A stretch of 40,340 nt of DNA from Candidatus Bathyarchaeota archaeon (lineage in GTDB: Archaea; Thermoproteota; Bathyarchaeia; 40CM-2-53-6). The DNA lies in contig VBBQ01000032.1 of NCBI GenBank assembly GCA_005888755.1, positions 1 through 40,340 on the forward strand. The letters are read 5' to 3'. Below the pieces are notes generated by a model, which did no database searches, was not told the DNA's origin, and saw nothing but the letters and a program-made list of their open reading frames with translations. This document shows, in pieces, positions 1 to 7,514 of this stretch; within the stretch, counting starts at the first letter, position 1; each line of letters begins with the position of its first letter. The translations under genes were made by a program, and so were the position numbers.

Positions 1-42
1 TGCCCCGAAGCTAACTCATCCGACGAAGAGTTAACAGAACCT

Positions 43-53
43 CTTTTAATAAA
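43..53 (+). promoter_or_regulatory. TATA-like box upstream of tRNA-Asn
   Basis: An AT-rich element (cttttaataaa) stands in GC-rich surroundings, about 45-50 bases before the first base of the mature tRNA. An archaeal start about 25 bases downstream would give a short 5' leader before the tRNA. This is an inference from position and composition only. Confidence 0.5.
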
Positions 54-96
54 CGGGTCTTGTCGGGTTGTCGGTTGCCGCCGGCTATAGACGCGG

Positions 97-241
97 GCCG
101 CCGTTCCCTCAGAGGTTTGGGGGCGCGAGCTCAGTGGTAGAGCAGCGGACTCGGCTCGCGGGCTGAGGCTGAAGCTGTTAAAGTGGAAGGTCCACTGTAG
201 CAACCCGTTGGTCACAGGTTCGAACCCTGTCGGCGGCGCCA
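97..241 (+). tRNA. tRNA-Asn(GTT) with three introns and encoded CCA
   Basis: Exons are 97-104, 128-148, 174-180 and 203-241, giving a 75-nt mature tRNA. The acceptor GCCGCCG pairs fully with CGGCGGC (231-237), followed by discriminator G and an encoded CCA. D stem GCTC/GAGC, T stem ACAGG/CCTGT and a TTCGAAC T loop are all intact. The spliced anticodon stem is GCGGG/CCCGT (one G-T pair) with loop CTGTTAA, anticodon GTT. Introns are 105-127 (between positions 8 and 9), 149-173 (30/31) and 181-202 (canonical 37/38). Each fits a bulge-helix-bulge: a 4-bp central helix (99-102/122-125; 143-146/168-171; 175-178/197-200, the last with two wobble pairs) between 3-nt bulges, with the splice after the second bulge base. 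Read without introns the gene does not fold, which is why it can be missed. An asparaginyl-tRNA synthetase gene lies at 28887. Confidence 0.93.
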
Positions 242-349
242 AGAACTCTGATGAGCTAGGCTGGAGAGTTCCAGAGCGGATTCAAGAGGGGTGGATGACG
301 ATGATGATGTCGTTCGCTTTGTTTCTTGAGAAGCGTTGAACGAACCTGG

Positions 350-672
350 TCAAAGTTGCTTGGAGGCCGTCTTCTTGTATATCTTCGAGTGATATTTCTC
401 GATTATTTCTGGGCTTGTTTCTAGTTCCGCTCGAGCATCGATGTACTCGGCTTTCGGCTTACCTCTAAAGTAGGACGGGGCGATGCGCACCTTGGGGTTA
501 CGGCTTATCCGCTTCACCTTGCCTGTGCTATCATCCGTGTGTGCACGTACAAGATTCTGTTTTCTTCGAAGAACCACACGGGATTCCGAACCGGCTCCCC
601 GTTCCTCCGATAGGTTTCTAGAGACATTACCCCTTCACCTTGAAACCGGGAAAGGGCCGCCTGTTCCGTAAT
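350..672 (-). pseudogene. PPOX-class (F420-type) flavin oxidoreductase-like gene, frameshifted
   Basis: Two overlapping frames on the minus strand carry consecutive parts of one protein. The N-terminal frame has MSLETYRRNGEP and NPVWFFEENRILYVHT (ATG at 627; the frame stays open to about 672). The C-terminal frame has DDSTGKVKRISRNPKVRIAP and FRGKP..YIDARAEL. The order matches pyridoxamine-5'-phosphate-oxidase-like split-barrel proteins that bind F420 or FMN. The frames join at a GTGTGTG tract on the plus strand (537-543). Removing one CA unit on the coding strand restores a continuous VHTDDSTGK reading, so the lesion looks like a dinucleotide slippage. It could be a real mutation or an assembly error. 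The protein is also rather short at the C-terminus. It lies just downstream of the DUF4287 gene, probably in one transcript. Confidence 0.7.
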
Positions 673-689
673 TGTGTTTCGCTGCTCAA

Positions 690-929
690 CTACTTCTTGG
701 CTTTCTCTCCCTTCGCATCTTCCAGTATTTTTTTCTTCGCGAGTTGAGGGTTCTGAATGTACATGATGATCGCGTTGGCGTGACCGTGTCCTAGTCCGCA
801 TTCCGATTTGAGCCACGACAGTAGCTCAGCATGCTTAACCAGCCCCTTCTCTTTTGCCATTTTCTGGAAGTATTCCGGGTCCCTGCCCGTATTGGCCTTG
901 ATGTTGTCTATGTACGCTTTGTACGTCAC
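690..929 (-). CDS. DUF4287 domain protein
   Basis: This is a 79-residue protein starting with GTG. The sequence MTYKAYIDNIKANTGRDPE, then KHAELLSWLKSECGLGHGHA and NAIIMYIQNP, fits the small all-helical DUF4287 family. That family is common next to DUF1801-like and other small stress or metabolism genes and has no established biochemical role. The lysine-rich tail (ILEDAKGEKAKK) is probably disordered. The TAG stop sits just before the broken PPOX-like gene on the same strand, so the two probably formed an operon. Family assignment rests on my recognition of the GLGHGHA block. Confidence 0.8.
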   Translation of the reverse strand: MTYKAYIDNIKANTGRDPEYFQKMAKEKGLVKHAELLSWLKSECGLGHGHANAIIMYIQNPQLAKKKILEDAKGEKAKK

Positions 930-1154
930 GTTTCACACAACACGTACACTCTACGCGTTAGACAGCGGGCTTAATTGTCTTTCCGAAAAATTGTGCATGC
1001 TTTGTCCTTGGTGCCATCAGGCCGAACCGTTCTATCCAGGCGACAGAAGCGGCTTTGGAAGATTCATAATCCTTGTCGTTGTCGGGATCTGGGAAATCGC
1101 TATCCATGTAAATATGTATCAAAAGATAGAAATCGGACTGATGATTCGTCAACG

Positions 1155-1162
1155 CTTATTAT
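1155..1162 (+). promoter_or_regulatory. TATA-like box for aceA
   Basis: The element cttattat lies about 31-38 bases upstream of the isocitrate lyase ATG. With the usual archaeal spacing of about 25 bases this predicts a very short leader. The 260 bases between here and the divergent DUF4287 gene hold no other gene I can support. Confidence 0.5.
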
Positions 1163-1192
1163 GGGCGCGAGGAGTATCGACGATAAGACGCT

Positions 1193-2545
1193 TTGACAAA
1201 TGTAGATATGCGCCTCAGAGCAGATGCTGAACGACTCTCTCAGTCTTGGCTATCAGACCGCTGGAATGGAATCCGTCGGCCCTACTCGGCCGAGGAAGTC
1301 TGCAAGCTCCGGGGGACCGTCCATCCAGAGTACACTCTGGCTCGACTCGGCGCGGAAAAGTTTGAGCGCCTGTTAAGGGACGAATCGTTCATTCCCACTC
1401 TCGGCGCTCTGACTGGAGTTCAAGCTCTCCAGATGGTCCAGGCTGGGCTCAAGGCGATCTACATGAGCGGCTGGCAGGTAGCCGCGGACGCTAACCTTTC
1501 AGGCCAAACTTACCCGGACCAAAGTCTGTACCCGGCCAACAGTGTTCCGAATCTAGTGAAGAGGATCAATCAGGCGTTCCTGAGAGCAGACCAGATACAA
1601 TTCATGAACGGCCAAGGTAAAGTCGACTGGCTCGCGCCGATAATTGCCGACGCCGAGGCTGGGTTCGGAGGCCCCCTCAACGCCTTCGAACTGATGAAAA
1701 TGATGATAGAGGCTGGAGCGGCAGGAGTGCACTTCGAAGATCAGCTTGCTTCAGAGAAGAAATGCGGCCACCTAGGTGGAAAGGTCCTAGTTCCCACTCA
1801 TCAGTTCATCAAGACTCTGATCGCGGCCCGGCTTGCATCCGACGTAATGGGGGTCCCAACGTATCTCATCGCGCGAACCGATTCCATGGGAGCGAAACTC
1901 TTGTCGAGCGACGCGGATCCGAGGGACTTGCCCTATACTACCGGTGAGAGAACCGCGGAGGGTTTCTACAGAATCAAACCAGGCATAGAAGCAGCTATTG
2001 CCCGAGGCATGAGCTACGCGCCTTACGCGGACATCCTGTGGTGTGAGACCTCTACGCCGGACCTTGAGGAGGCTAGAAAGTTCGCAGATGCCGTCCATAG
2101 AGTGTTCCCGGGGAAACTGCTAGCGTACAATTGCTCACCGTCATTCAATTGGGAGAAACATCTAGATCCAGAGAGCATTCGACGTTTCCAGCGAGAACTG
2201 GGCATGATGGGTTACAAGTTCCAGTTCGTCACATTGGCCGGTTTCCACAGTCTCTCAGTGTCCATGTTCGAGCTGGCGAAGCAGTACGCTGTTGAAGGAA
2301 TGGCGGCCTATGTTCGTGTCCAGAGGAAAGAGTTCGAAGCCGAACCGGCTGGCTATACGGCCGTGAAGCATCAGGCGTTTGTGGGAACAGAATACTTCGA
2401 CGAGGTCACAAACGTAATCTCGAGCGGAATGTCTTCGACCACAGCGATGAGCGAATCTACTGAAGCAGCCCAGTTCAAAGAACAGTCCGTTCTAGCATCT
2501 CCTCCAGTCTCAAGCACCAAATCCGAGCGAGACCGGAACCAGTAG
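1193..2545 (+). CDS. aceA: isocitrate lyase
   Basis: The product cleaves isocitrate to glyoxylate and succinate, the first step of the glyoxylate shunt. The 450-residue protein has the ICL/PEP-mutase barrel. Catalytic KKCGH is at residues 189-193 within [16 protein letters not shown]. Other family blocks are [11 protein letters not shown] near the N-terminus, [12 protein letters not shown], the metal-site region [26 protein letters not shown] and YNCSPSFNW. The length matches the compact prokaryotic ICL class. About 35 C-terminal residues rich in Ser, Thr and Glu go beyond the recognisable core. An alternative start is the ATG at 1208. Malate synthase begins two bases after the stop, so the shunt is one operon. 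It is an aerobic, acetate- or fatty-acid-related trait that is patchy among archaea. Confidence 0.97.
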   Translation: MTNVDMRLRADAERLSQSWLSDRWNGIRRPYSAEEVCKLRGTVHPEYTLARLGAEKFERLLRDESFIPTLGALTGVQALQMVQAGLKAIYMSGWQVAADANLSGQTYPDQSLYPANSVPNLVKRINQAFLRADQIQFMNGQGKVDWLAPIIADAEAGFGGPLNAFELMKMMIEAGAAGVHFEDQLASEKKCGHLGGKVLVPTHQFIKTLIAARLASDVMGVPTYLIARTDSMGAKLLSSDADPRDLPYTTGERTAEGFYRIKPGIEAAIARGMSYAPYADILWCETSTPDLEEARKFADAVHRVFPGKLLAYNCSPSFNWEKHLDPESIRRFQRELGMMGYKFQFVTLAGFHSLSVSMFELAKQYAVEGMAAYVRVQRKEFEAEPAGYTAVKHQAFVGTEYFDEVTNVISSGMSSTTAMSESTEAAQFKEQSVLASPPVSSTKSERDRNQ

Positions 2546-2547
2546 GT

Positions 2548-4161
2548 TTGCACTTATCTGACGAAACGAAAAGCCGATCCGAGCTAGCACTGGAACCCCG
2601 AACCCTCAAAGTGACAGGGCCCCACATACAGGGTTTAGATGAGATACTGACACCTGACTCGTTGGCCTTTGTCGGAGATCTTGTTCTAGAATTTTCCCCG
2701 CGTCTCGAGTCGTTACTGGAAAAGAGAATCCTCGTTCACGAGAATCTCCGAAACGGAGCACTCCCCGATTTTCTGGAAGAGACGCGTGAAATTCGGGCAT
2801 CGGAATGGAAGGTTGGACCTATCCCGGCTGATCTTCGACAAAGACGGGTGGAGATTACGGGCCCTGTCGATCGGAAAATGGTCATAAACGCACTAAATTC
2901 GGGCGCAGATGTCTACATGGCCGATTTCGAAGACTCCCACTCCCCGACCTGGGAGGGAACCGTTCAGGGCCAGGCTAATCTTCGAGACGCGGTCAACCGG
3001 AACATCCGATACACTGGTCCCGATGGCCGAGAATACAAGCTAGGAGACAGACTTGCAACTCTCATGGTGCGGCCCCGAGGCCTACACCTGATCGAGAAGC
3101 ATGTTCTAATTGAATCCCGCCCCGTCCCCGCTTTCCTGTTCGACTACGGCCTCTTTCTCTACCACAACGCCAAAAAACTGATCAGTCTGGGAACAGGGCC
3201 CTACTTCTACATCCCGAAACTCGAGAGCTACTTGGAAGCCCGGCTCTGGAACGATATTTTCGACTATTCTGAGAAAGCTCTCAAGCTTCCACACGCCAGC
3301 ATAAAGTGCAGCGTCCTAATCGAAACGATCCTAGCTGGATTCCAGATGGACGAAATCCTCTACGAATTGCGCGAGAGGATAACCGCCCTCAACCTCGGCC
3401 GCTGGGACTACATCTTCAGCCTGATCAAGTTCCTAGGCCAAGACCCGAGATTCCTAGTTCCCGAAAGACCACTCCTCCCCATGACAGCACCCTTCCTCAA
3501 ATCCAGCTCTGTCCTGCTGTCCCAATCCTGTCACAGACGAGGCGCCTACGCAATCGGAGGAATGGCTGCCCAAGTTCCAACTAGAAGCGACCCTCGGTCC
3601 CAGGAAGCCATCGACAAAGTAGTCGCTGATAAGAAGCGAGAAGCCGCGGAGGGATACGAAGGCGCTTGGGTCGCCCATCCAGGCCTGGTACCAGTCGTAA
3701 TGAAGGTCTTCGACGACCGTTCGGCAGAATCGAAGTACAATAACGCGATCGTAGAGGCAAGCCGCGATGATCTCCTCAGAGTGCCCGAACCAAAGATAAG
3801 CGAACAGTCTCTAAGAGCGAATGTCGCTGTCAGCCTGAGGTATCTAGAGTCCTGGCTGGGAGGTCTCGGCTGCGTGGCGATCAACAATCTGATGGAGGAC
3901 ACTGCTACGGTGGAGATTTGTAGGGCTCAGATCTGGCAGTGGATTCATCACTCCGCCAAGCTTCTTAACGGCCAGACGATTACGCGTGAATTATTCAGGA
4001 CCATCTTGAAGGAGGAAATGGCAAAAACGGGCGCCGGACCACGATCGCAAGCTGGCGAAAAGACGAATTACAAGACCGCGGGAGATTTGCTTGACTCACT
4101 TGTGGCCAGTGATAGTTTTCCTGAGTTCATGACGCTGCTAGCGTACGACTATCTTCGATAG
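2548..4161 (+). CDS. aceB: malate synthase A
   Basis: The product condenses glyoxylate and acetyl-CoA to malate, completing the glyoxylate shunt with the upstream isocitrate lyase. The 537-residue length matches the A isoform (about 530 residues). Visible blocks are YMADFEDSHSPTWEG, the glyoxylate-binding arginine region TLMVRPRGLHL, the family signature around ALNLGRWDYIFSLIKF, and the late catalytic segment NLMEDTATVEICRAQIWQW. The start is TTG, two bases after the aceA stop, so translational coupling is likely. Some archaea use a different, shorter malate synthase; this is the bacterial/plant-like A form, which suggests lateral acquisition of the pair. Confidence 0.97.
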   Translation: MHLSDETKSRSELALEPRTLKVTGPHIQGLDEILTPDSLAFVGDLVLEFSPRLESLLEKRILVHENLRNGALPDFLEETREIRASEWKVGPIPADLRQRRVEITGPVDRKMVINALNSGADVYMADFEDSHSPTWEGTVQGQANLRDAVNRNIRYTGPDGREYKLGDRLATLMVRPRGLHLIEKHVLIESRPVPAFLFDYGLFLYHNAKKLISLGTGPYFYIPKLESYLEARLWNDIFDYSEKALKLPHASIKCSVLIETILAGFQMDEILYELRERITALNLGRWDYIFSLIKFLGQDPRFLVPERPLLPMTAPFLKSSSVLLSQSCHRRGAYAIGGMAAQVPTRSDPRSQEAIDKVVADKKREAAEGYEGAWVAHPGLVPVVMKVFDDRSAESKYNNAIVEASRDDLLRVPEPKISEQSLRANVAVSLRYLESWLGGLGCVAINNLMEDTATVEICRAQIWQWIHHSAKLLNGQTITRELFRTILKEEMAKTGAGPRSQAGEKTNYKTAGDLLDSLVASDSFPEFMTLLAYDYLR

Positions 4162-4205
4162 CAGACTGTCTGACCCGACATGTTCATAAAGGGTCAAACC
4201 GAAAA

Positions 4206-4580
4206 ATGGTTTCAATGGACTCTTCGAAGCTTATCGACAAGCAAATCGCAGACCTCTAGGACTGGCGTGGCCAGGTGATAGCCAGGCTTCGCAAGATCAT
4301 TCACGATGCCGACCCGGGGATCACCGAAGAATGGAAGTGGAACACGGCCGTCTGGTCTCACGATGGGCTGGTTGTAGCGGTCGGTGCTTTCAAGGGGAAT
4401 GTGAAGATGAACTTCTTCCAAGGCGCCAGTCTTCCGGACCCGCACAAGCTCTTCAACGCCGGGCTTGAGGCGAAGAAAACGCGGGCGATTGATTTTCATG
4501 AAGGCGATAAGATCAACGGGCCTGCCCTCAAGGATCTTATCCGAGTTGCTGTCGCTCAAAATCGTGGACCTAAGAGGTAA
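4206..4580 (+). pseudogene. DUF1801 protein gene interrupted by in-frame TAG
   Basis: From ATG 4206 or 4215 the frame reads MDSSKLIDKQIADL, then TAG at 4257-4259, then DWRGQVIARLRKIIHDADP, EEWKWNTAVWSHDG, FKGNVKMNFFQGA and FHEGDKINGPALKDLI. Both sides of the TAG look like the DUF1801 (YdhG-like) N-terminal helices, so the stop lies inside the conserved domain. A GTG at 4275 could start a 101-residue shortened product. TAG ends several clearly intact genes here (aceA, aceB, cdvB), so it acts as a normal stop. The simplest reading is a recent nonsense mutation; readthrough or a sequencing error remains possible. Confidence 0.7.
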
Positions 4581-4653
4581 CCTCAGGGTGAATGGAGAGG
4601 GATAGGTCTCAAACGAATAGTTGTCTGAACCTATCCGCAGGCTAGGAATCGAG

Positions 4654-4893
4654 TTATCCGTGCATGCAAGTACCGATCCAGTAACTCTCATCAGTTTGAT
4701 AAATGGCACCGGTGCAGAGAAGAAAGTAGCTCAAGGAACCATACTGGGCAACGCGCTGGCAGTAGGCCCCGAAGTTGGTGCAAATGGTGTGGTCAGAGGT
4801 TGGGAGGTGCAATACAGGAACGAAGAAGACGAAAGCGGGAACTGCGATGACCAGCAGAACCACCACGGCTATTCTCCCTGTCGGCAGTTGCAT
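4654..4893 (-). CDS. small predicted membrane or secreted protein
   Basis: This is a 79-residue protein starting with ATG. After a short polar start it has one strong hydrophobic segment (IAVVVLLVIAVPAFVFFVPVL, about residues 8-28) that could be a signal anchor. An exported tail follows with four Cys residues and aromatic GSLSYFLLCTGAIYQ and YWIG motifs. A TATA-like aaaaatacc lies about 40 bases upstream on this strand. The opposite frame over the same interval has no recognisable features. I do not recognise a named family, and function is unknown. Confidence 0.45.
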   Translation of the reverse strand: MQLPTGRIAVVVLLVIAVPAFVFFVPVLHLPTSDHTICTNFGAYCQRVAQYGSLSYFLLCTGAIYQTDESYWIGTCMHG

Positions 4894-5017
4894 CCTTCAC
4901 TTGGTCAGAGCTAGCAGTGCCTATTTCAGGTATTTTTGGCACGCTGTGTCGTTATTCTCCGAGAACGGCTCAAGGGATCCAATACTTGACTGGAAAAATG
5001 TGATGTATGCTCGAATC

Positions 5018-5115
5018 AGGTCTTGAAAACCGCTTTTTGAAACCAGTTTCTGGAAATCACATTCTAAAACTAGTTCTTGAAACCTTTTTTTTGAAACAGA
5101 TTCCTGAACCAGAAA
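5018..5115 (+). repeat. degenerate short tandem repeat, about seven 13-14 nt units
   Basis: A TGAAAC-like core (tgaaaa, tgaaac, ggaaat, taaaac, tgaaac, tgaaac, tgaacc) recurs at 5024, 5038, 5052, 5065, 5078, 5092 and 5105, separated by T-rich spacers. The wider gap 4894-5330 otherwise shows only the promoter region of the small membrane protein on its left and a TATA-like gaattataag (about 5257-5266) before the next gene. No ORF is supported in it. Possible roles are a T-rich terminator or a protein-binding array. Confidence 0.55.
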
Positions 5116-5330
5116 TATGAATTTTCATAGGGCCCAGGGGCCTACTCAAGTCTCGCGCTCCGCATCCCCGTCACCCTCAGAAAAAGGATCTATTCTTGGA
5201 TAATCGTAACCATGGCGGTTACCATTGTCCATACTATTGATGCGTGGGTACCGACACGAATTATAAGCCGATTCCACTAGTAGTCATCTAACGAACAGAA
5301 AAGCTACGAGCTTGTTTGTTGGCTTAGCAA

Positions 5331-5642
5331 ATGAAGCTTGACCAAGGGCCTTCGGGAGAGCTAACGGTCCTAGATTCAGGATACACAGACCAAGTCCTAC
5401 TAGATTGTGTAAGCGAGGAGTACCTTCGGATAAAGGCAATAATTTACAACTCGCTGAGCGACATGAACAAGCTCTTCCTAGTCGATCGGGCCCTCTACAC
5501 GAACAGTCCTGAGAGACCCCTCTTCATGGAGCTAACTCCCCAAAACATGTCCGCTATGAAAAAGCCGTTGGTGATCTCGGAAGTGAAACTGTACAGCGTA
5601 GAGAGGACTTGGGGTCTAAGTACCCTTAGGATGATGAAGTAG
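5331..5642 (+). CDS. hypothetical protein
   Basis: This 103-residue ORF has an ATG start and a TATA-like element about 65-75 bases upstream. The sequence is a mixed alpha/beta pattern without membrane segments or metal motifs (SGYTDQVLLDCVSEEYLRIKA, then ELTPQNMSAMKKP). I do not recognise a family. It converges with the Alba gene, the two stops being only about five bases apart. Coding status rests on the open frame, coding-like codon use and promoter placement. Confidence 0.5.
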   Translation: MKLDQGPSGELTVLDSGYTDQVLLDCVSEEYLRIKAIIYNSLSDMNKLFLVDRALYTNSPERPLFMELTPQNMSAMKKPLVISEVKLYSVERTWGLSTLRMMK

Positions 5643-5647
5643 GATCT

Positions 5648-6010
5648 TTACTCGGTTCGCGACAGCACGATCTCTATCGTAGACACGTTCCGCTGATCTT
5701 CTCCTTCGCCGAGCAACTCAGTTCCAATTCTGACCTCTTTGATTATCAGCTTGCCCTGGAAGAAGCGGTTTCTGACGACCTCCACAACATCCACGGCGTG
5801 ACTGATCGATTGGCCCCTGGCCTTAACCGTCAATTGCTTGGATCCCATGTTGAAGTGCATCATGACAGCCGTCGCATAGGCCATCAAAGGCTTCTTTCCG
5901 ATGAATACGGTATCCGGGGGAGCACGGTTCATGGGACGGGGTTCACGGGTTTCCGGAGTTCTTTCTGTTCCTTCCGTACGTGCTGGACGTTTAGATTCGG
6001 CTCTTTCCAT
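5648..6010 (-). CDS. albA: Alba chromatin/RNA-binding protein with N-terminal extension
   Basis: Alba dimers coat archaeal DNA and also bind RNA. The core is plain: VFIGKKPLMAYATAVMMHF, then KQLTVKARGQSISHAVDVVE, VRNRF, IKEVRIGTE and RNVSTIEIVLSR. The lysine of FIGKKP is the usual nucleic-acid contact and acetylation site of the family. About 30 residues rich in Arg, Pro, Thr and Glu precede the core, which is longer than the usual few residues. I chose ATG 6010 (MERAESKRP); a TTG at 6016 would add two residues. If the ATG before NRAPPDTVF were used, most of the extension would be lost. Confidence 0.93.
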   Translation of the reverse strand: MERAESKRPARTEGTERTPETREPRPMNRAPPDTVFIGKKPLMAYATAVMMHFNMGSKQLTVKARGQSISHAVDVVEVVRNRFFQGKLIIKEVRIGTELLGEGEDQRNVSTIEIVLSRTE

Positions 6011-6149
6011 TTGCAAACACTAGCCTCTTTGAATCCTTACAGTGACGAACCGGGCAAGGCTCTTTGCGACTTAAGGCTTTGGCTACCTCAGCAGAAAAAG
6101 AAACGGGAAAAAAACGTGAAGGGGAAATTACGGCCGAGTTCTGTAGATT

Positions 6150-7292
6150 CTAGATGATGTCCCGAGTGAGGGCTTCTCTGAACTTGACCCTGCAGTCTTG
6201 GCACTGGAAGAGGCCGATGAGTACGTTCTTCTTGGACTTGCCGCCTTTGAGCTCCCAGACCTTCGCTGCTTTTGGAACGTCAGCGCCGCACTTGGGACAG
6301 ACGACCTTGTAGAACTGGCTGGGCAACTGGAGGCTTGGCTGGGCCATGTCTGGTCCTGAGGCGATGCCTGGAACAGTTTCGGTGCCGGGGATCACTGGGG
6401 AAATCTCGCTCTCTGTTGTAGAGACGGCTGAGGAGGCTTCGAGAGTCGGCATGTCATCGACGACCTTGACGACGAGTGCGTCTGCAACATCCTCAACGTA
6501 CTCCTGAGCTGGTGCTGCAGTGAAAGAATCCTCGACGGCAGGTGTGCTTGATTGGGTCAATGGAGTAATGGGGGCTGCGGTGGTGTCCGCTGAGACTGCT
6601 GAAACTGGTTGGGCTTGTTCCTGGACCGGTGGGGTGAACACCGGGGTCGGCGTTGCGACTGGGGTGCTGATTGGTGCATTGTTGGTCTGAGGATTCGTCC
6701 AGGTTGAGCCGTTACTCGATGGTTGAGGTGCGACAGGCGTTGTCGGGGGAGCCCATGGTCTTTCCGAGGCAATGGAGCTCGCCGCGAATTTGACGCTTGG
6801 CGAAGTGGGTGTCGGGGCAGGTGCTTGTTGTGCTGGGGTTGGTGCCTGTATTGGAACAGCGTTTCTGGCCCATTCCTCGATGAGAGTTCGTGGAGCTGGT
6901 GGGTTTGCTTGTTTGAAGTCGGCTGGTGCTAGTGGTCTGGTCTCGATGTGGGTTAGAACTTCGATCATGTCTTTGATCTCTTCGATGCTGTGGAGGTTTC
7001 GTTGTAGGAGGCCCTTGAACTCTTCTCGTTGTCCGCGGTATTCTTGTTCGCTGACCTCGCCCGTTACGTATTTTGTCTCAAGGTTCAACAGTCTTTGCGG
7101 TGTGCTGCCGATCTGGTCTTTGGTCTCTTTGAGGTGCTCGTTCAACGTGTATCCTAACACGTTGATCCTGTCTTGGAGGTCTTGTGAGGCTCGTCCGTAT
7201 TCCTCGTAGATGGTGCGCATTTTGTCTTTGTAGCCGTTGATCTCGCTGATCAACTTCTCTAGAGTTAGATCGTTTAGTACCATTTTTTTCAT
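6150..7292 (-). CDS. coiled-coil, low-complexity linker and C-terminal zinc-ribbon protein
   Basis: This 380-residue protein has three parts. Residues about 1-125 are strongly helical and charged, coiled-coil-like (LTLEKLISEINGYKDK; QEYRGQREEFKGLLQRNL). About 200 residues follow that are rich in Pro, Thr, Ala and Gln and surely disordered. The C-terminal 55 residues hold a zinc ribbon: CPKCGADVP and, about 25 residues later, CQDCRVKFREAL. The start is ATG 7292 or 7283; the longer frame to 7343 runs into the promoter. I know no named family. The gene diverges from the Cdv operon and shares its upstream region. The helical head and Pro/Thr tail resemble the layout of CdvA-1 without its PRC barrel, so a division-associated role is a reasonable but unproven inference. 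Confidence 0.8.
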   Translation of the reverse strand: MKKMVLNDLTLEKLISEINGYKDKMRTIYEEYGRASQDLQDRINVLGYTLNEHLKETKDQIGSTPQRLLNLETKYVTGEVSEQEYRGQREEFKGLLQRNLHSIEEIKDMIEVLTHIETRPLAPADFKQANPPAPRTLIEEWARNAVPIQAPTPAQQAPAPTPTSPSVKFAASSIASERPWAPPTTPVAPQPSSNGSTWTNPQTNNAPISTPVATPTPVFTPPVQEQAQPVSAVSADTTAAPITPLTQSSTPAVEDSFTAAPAQEYVEDVADALVVKVVDDMPTLEASSAVSTTESEISPVIPGTETVPGIASGPDMAQPSLQLPSQFYKVVCPKCGADVPKAAKVWELKGGKSKKNVLIGLFQCQDCRVKFREALTRDII

Positions 7293-7381
7293 CCTAGGGA
7301 AGCGACTTCTATGAGGTAAAATGGTAAAAGCGTTCAACCGCAAAAACCCTGGAAAACATGGGTTGTAAACCCAGAATCAGC

Positions 7382-7484
7382 AATTTGGTAGAAACAACAC
7401 TGTCAATGACGAGCGTCGAATTATCCGGTTTTTAACTGGCAATGCTAAACTGGGATTGGGGAAAACACAACTTCCTACCAATTT
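7382..7484. promoter_or_regulatory. spaced inverted repeat between divergent promoters
   Basis: The arms aatttggtag (7382-7391) and ctaccaattt (7475-7484) match as an inverted pair at nine of ten positions. They bracket the space between the zinc-ribbon gene and the Cdv operon, with the right arm just upstream of the Cdv TATA box. This would suit an operator or looping site for a dimeric regulator, but no binding protein can be assigned from sequence. Confidence 0.35.
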
Positions 7485-7494
7485 TCCGACACCG

Positions 7495-7502
7495 CATATA
7501 AA
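7495..7502 (+). promoter_or_regulatory. TATA box of the Cdv operon
   Basis: catataaa in a GC-rich context is the best TATA match in the 300-base divergent region. Transcription would start near 7520-7528, leaving a leader of about 75 bases before ATG 7600. That is long for an archaeal mRNA. Confidence 0.6.
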
Positions 7503-7514
7503 CCAAAACCGTCC

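Noticed and set aside
120-241. tRNA-Pro(CGG), reading CGG at 152-154 as the anticodon and G120 as position 1
   Set aside because: The acceptor stem then does not pair and the loop cannot be closed. The three-intron tRNA-Asn solution pairs everywhere and has proper bulge-helix-bulge sites.
958-1152. 64-residue minus-strand ORF upstream of the DUF4287 gene
   Set aside because: No recognisable motif, odd composition (many Asp and Lys near the start), and it lies across the promoter region. It could be a tiny gene but I cannot support it.
808-1230. 140-residue plus-strand ORF
   Set aside because: It covers the DUF4287 gene in antisense and overlaps the aceA start; its Cys- and Ser-rich composition is typical of a shadow frame.
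4257-4259. TAG read as pyrrolysine
   Set aside because: TAG is the ordinary stop of aceA, aceB, cdvB and others nearby, and DUF1801 proteins are not known pyrrolysine proteins.
5018-5115. CRISPR array
   Set aside because: Units are only 13-14 nt with no distinct spacers; no cas genes are present anywhere in the window.
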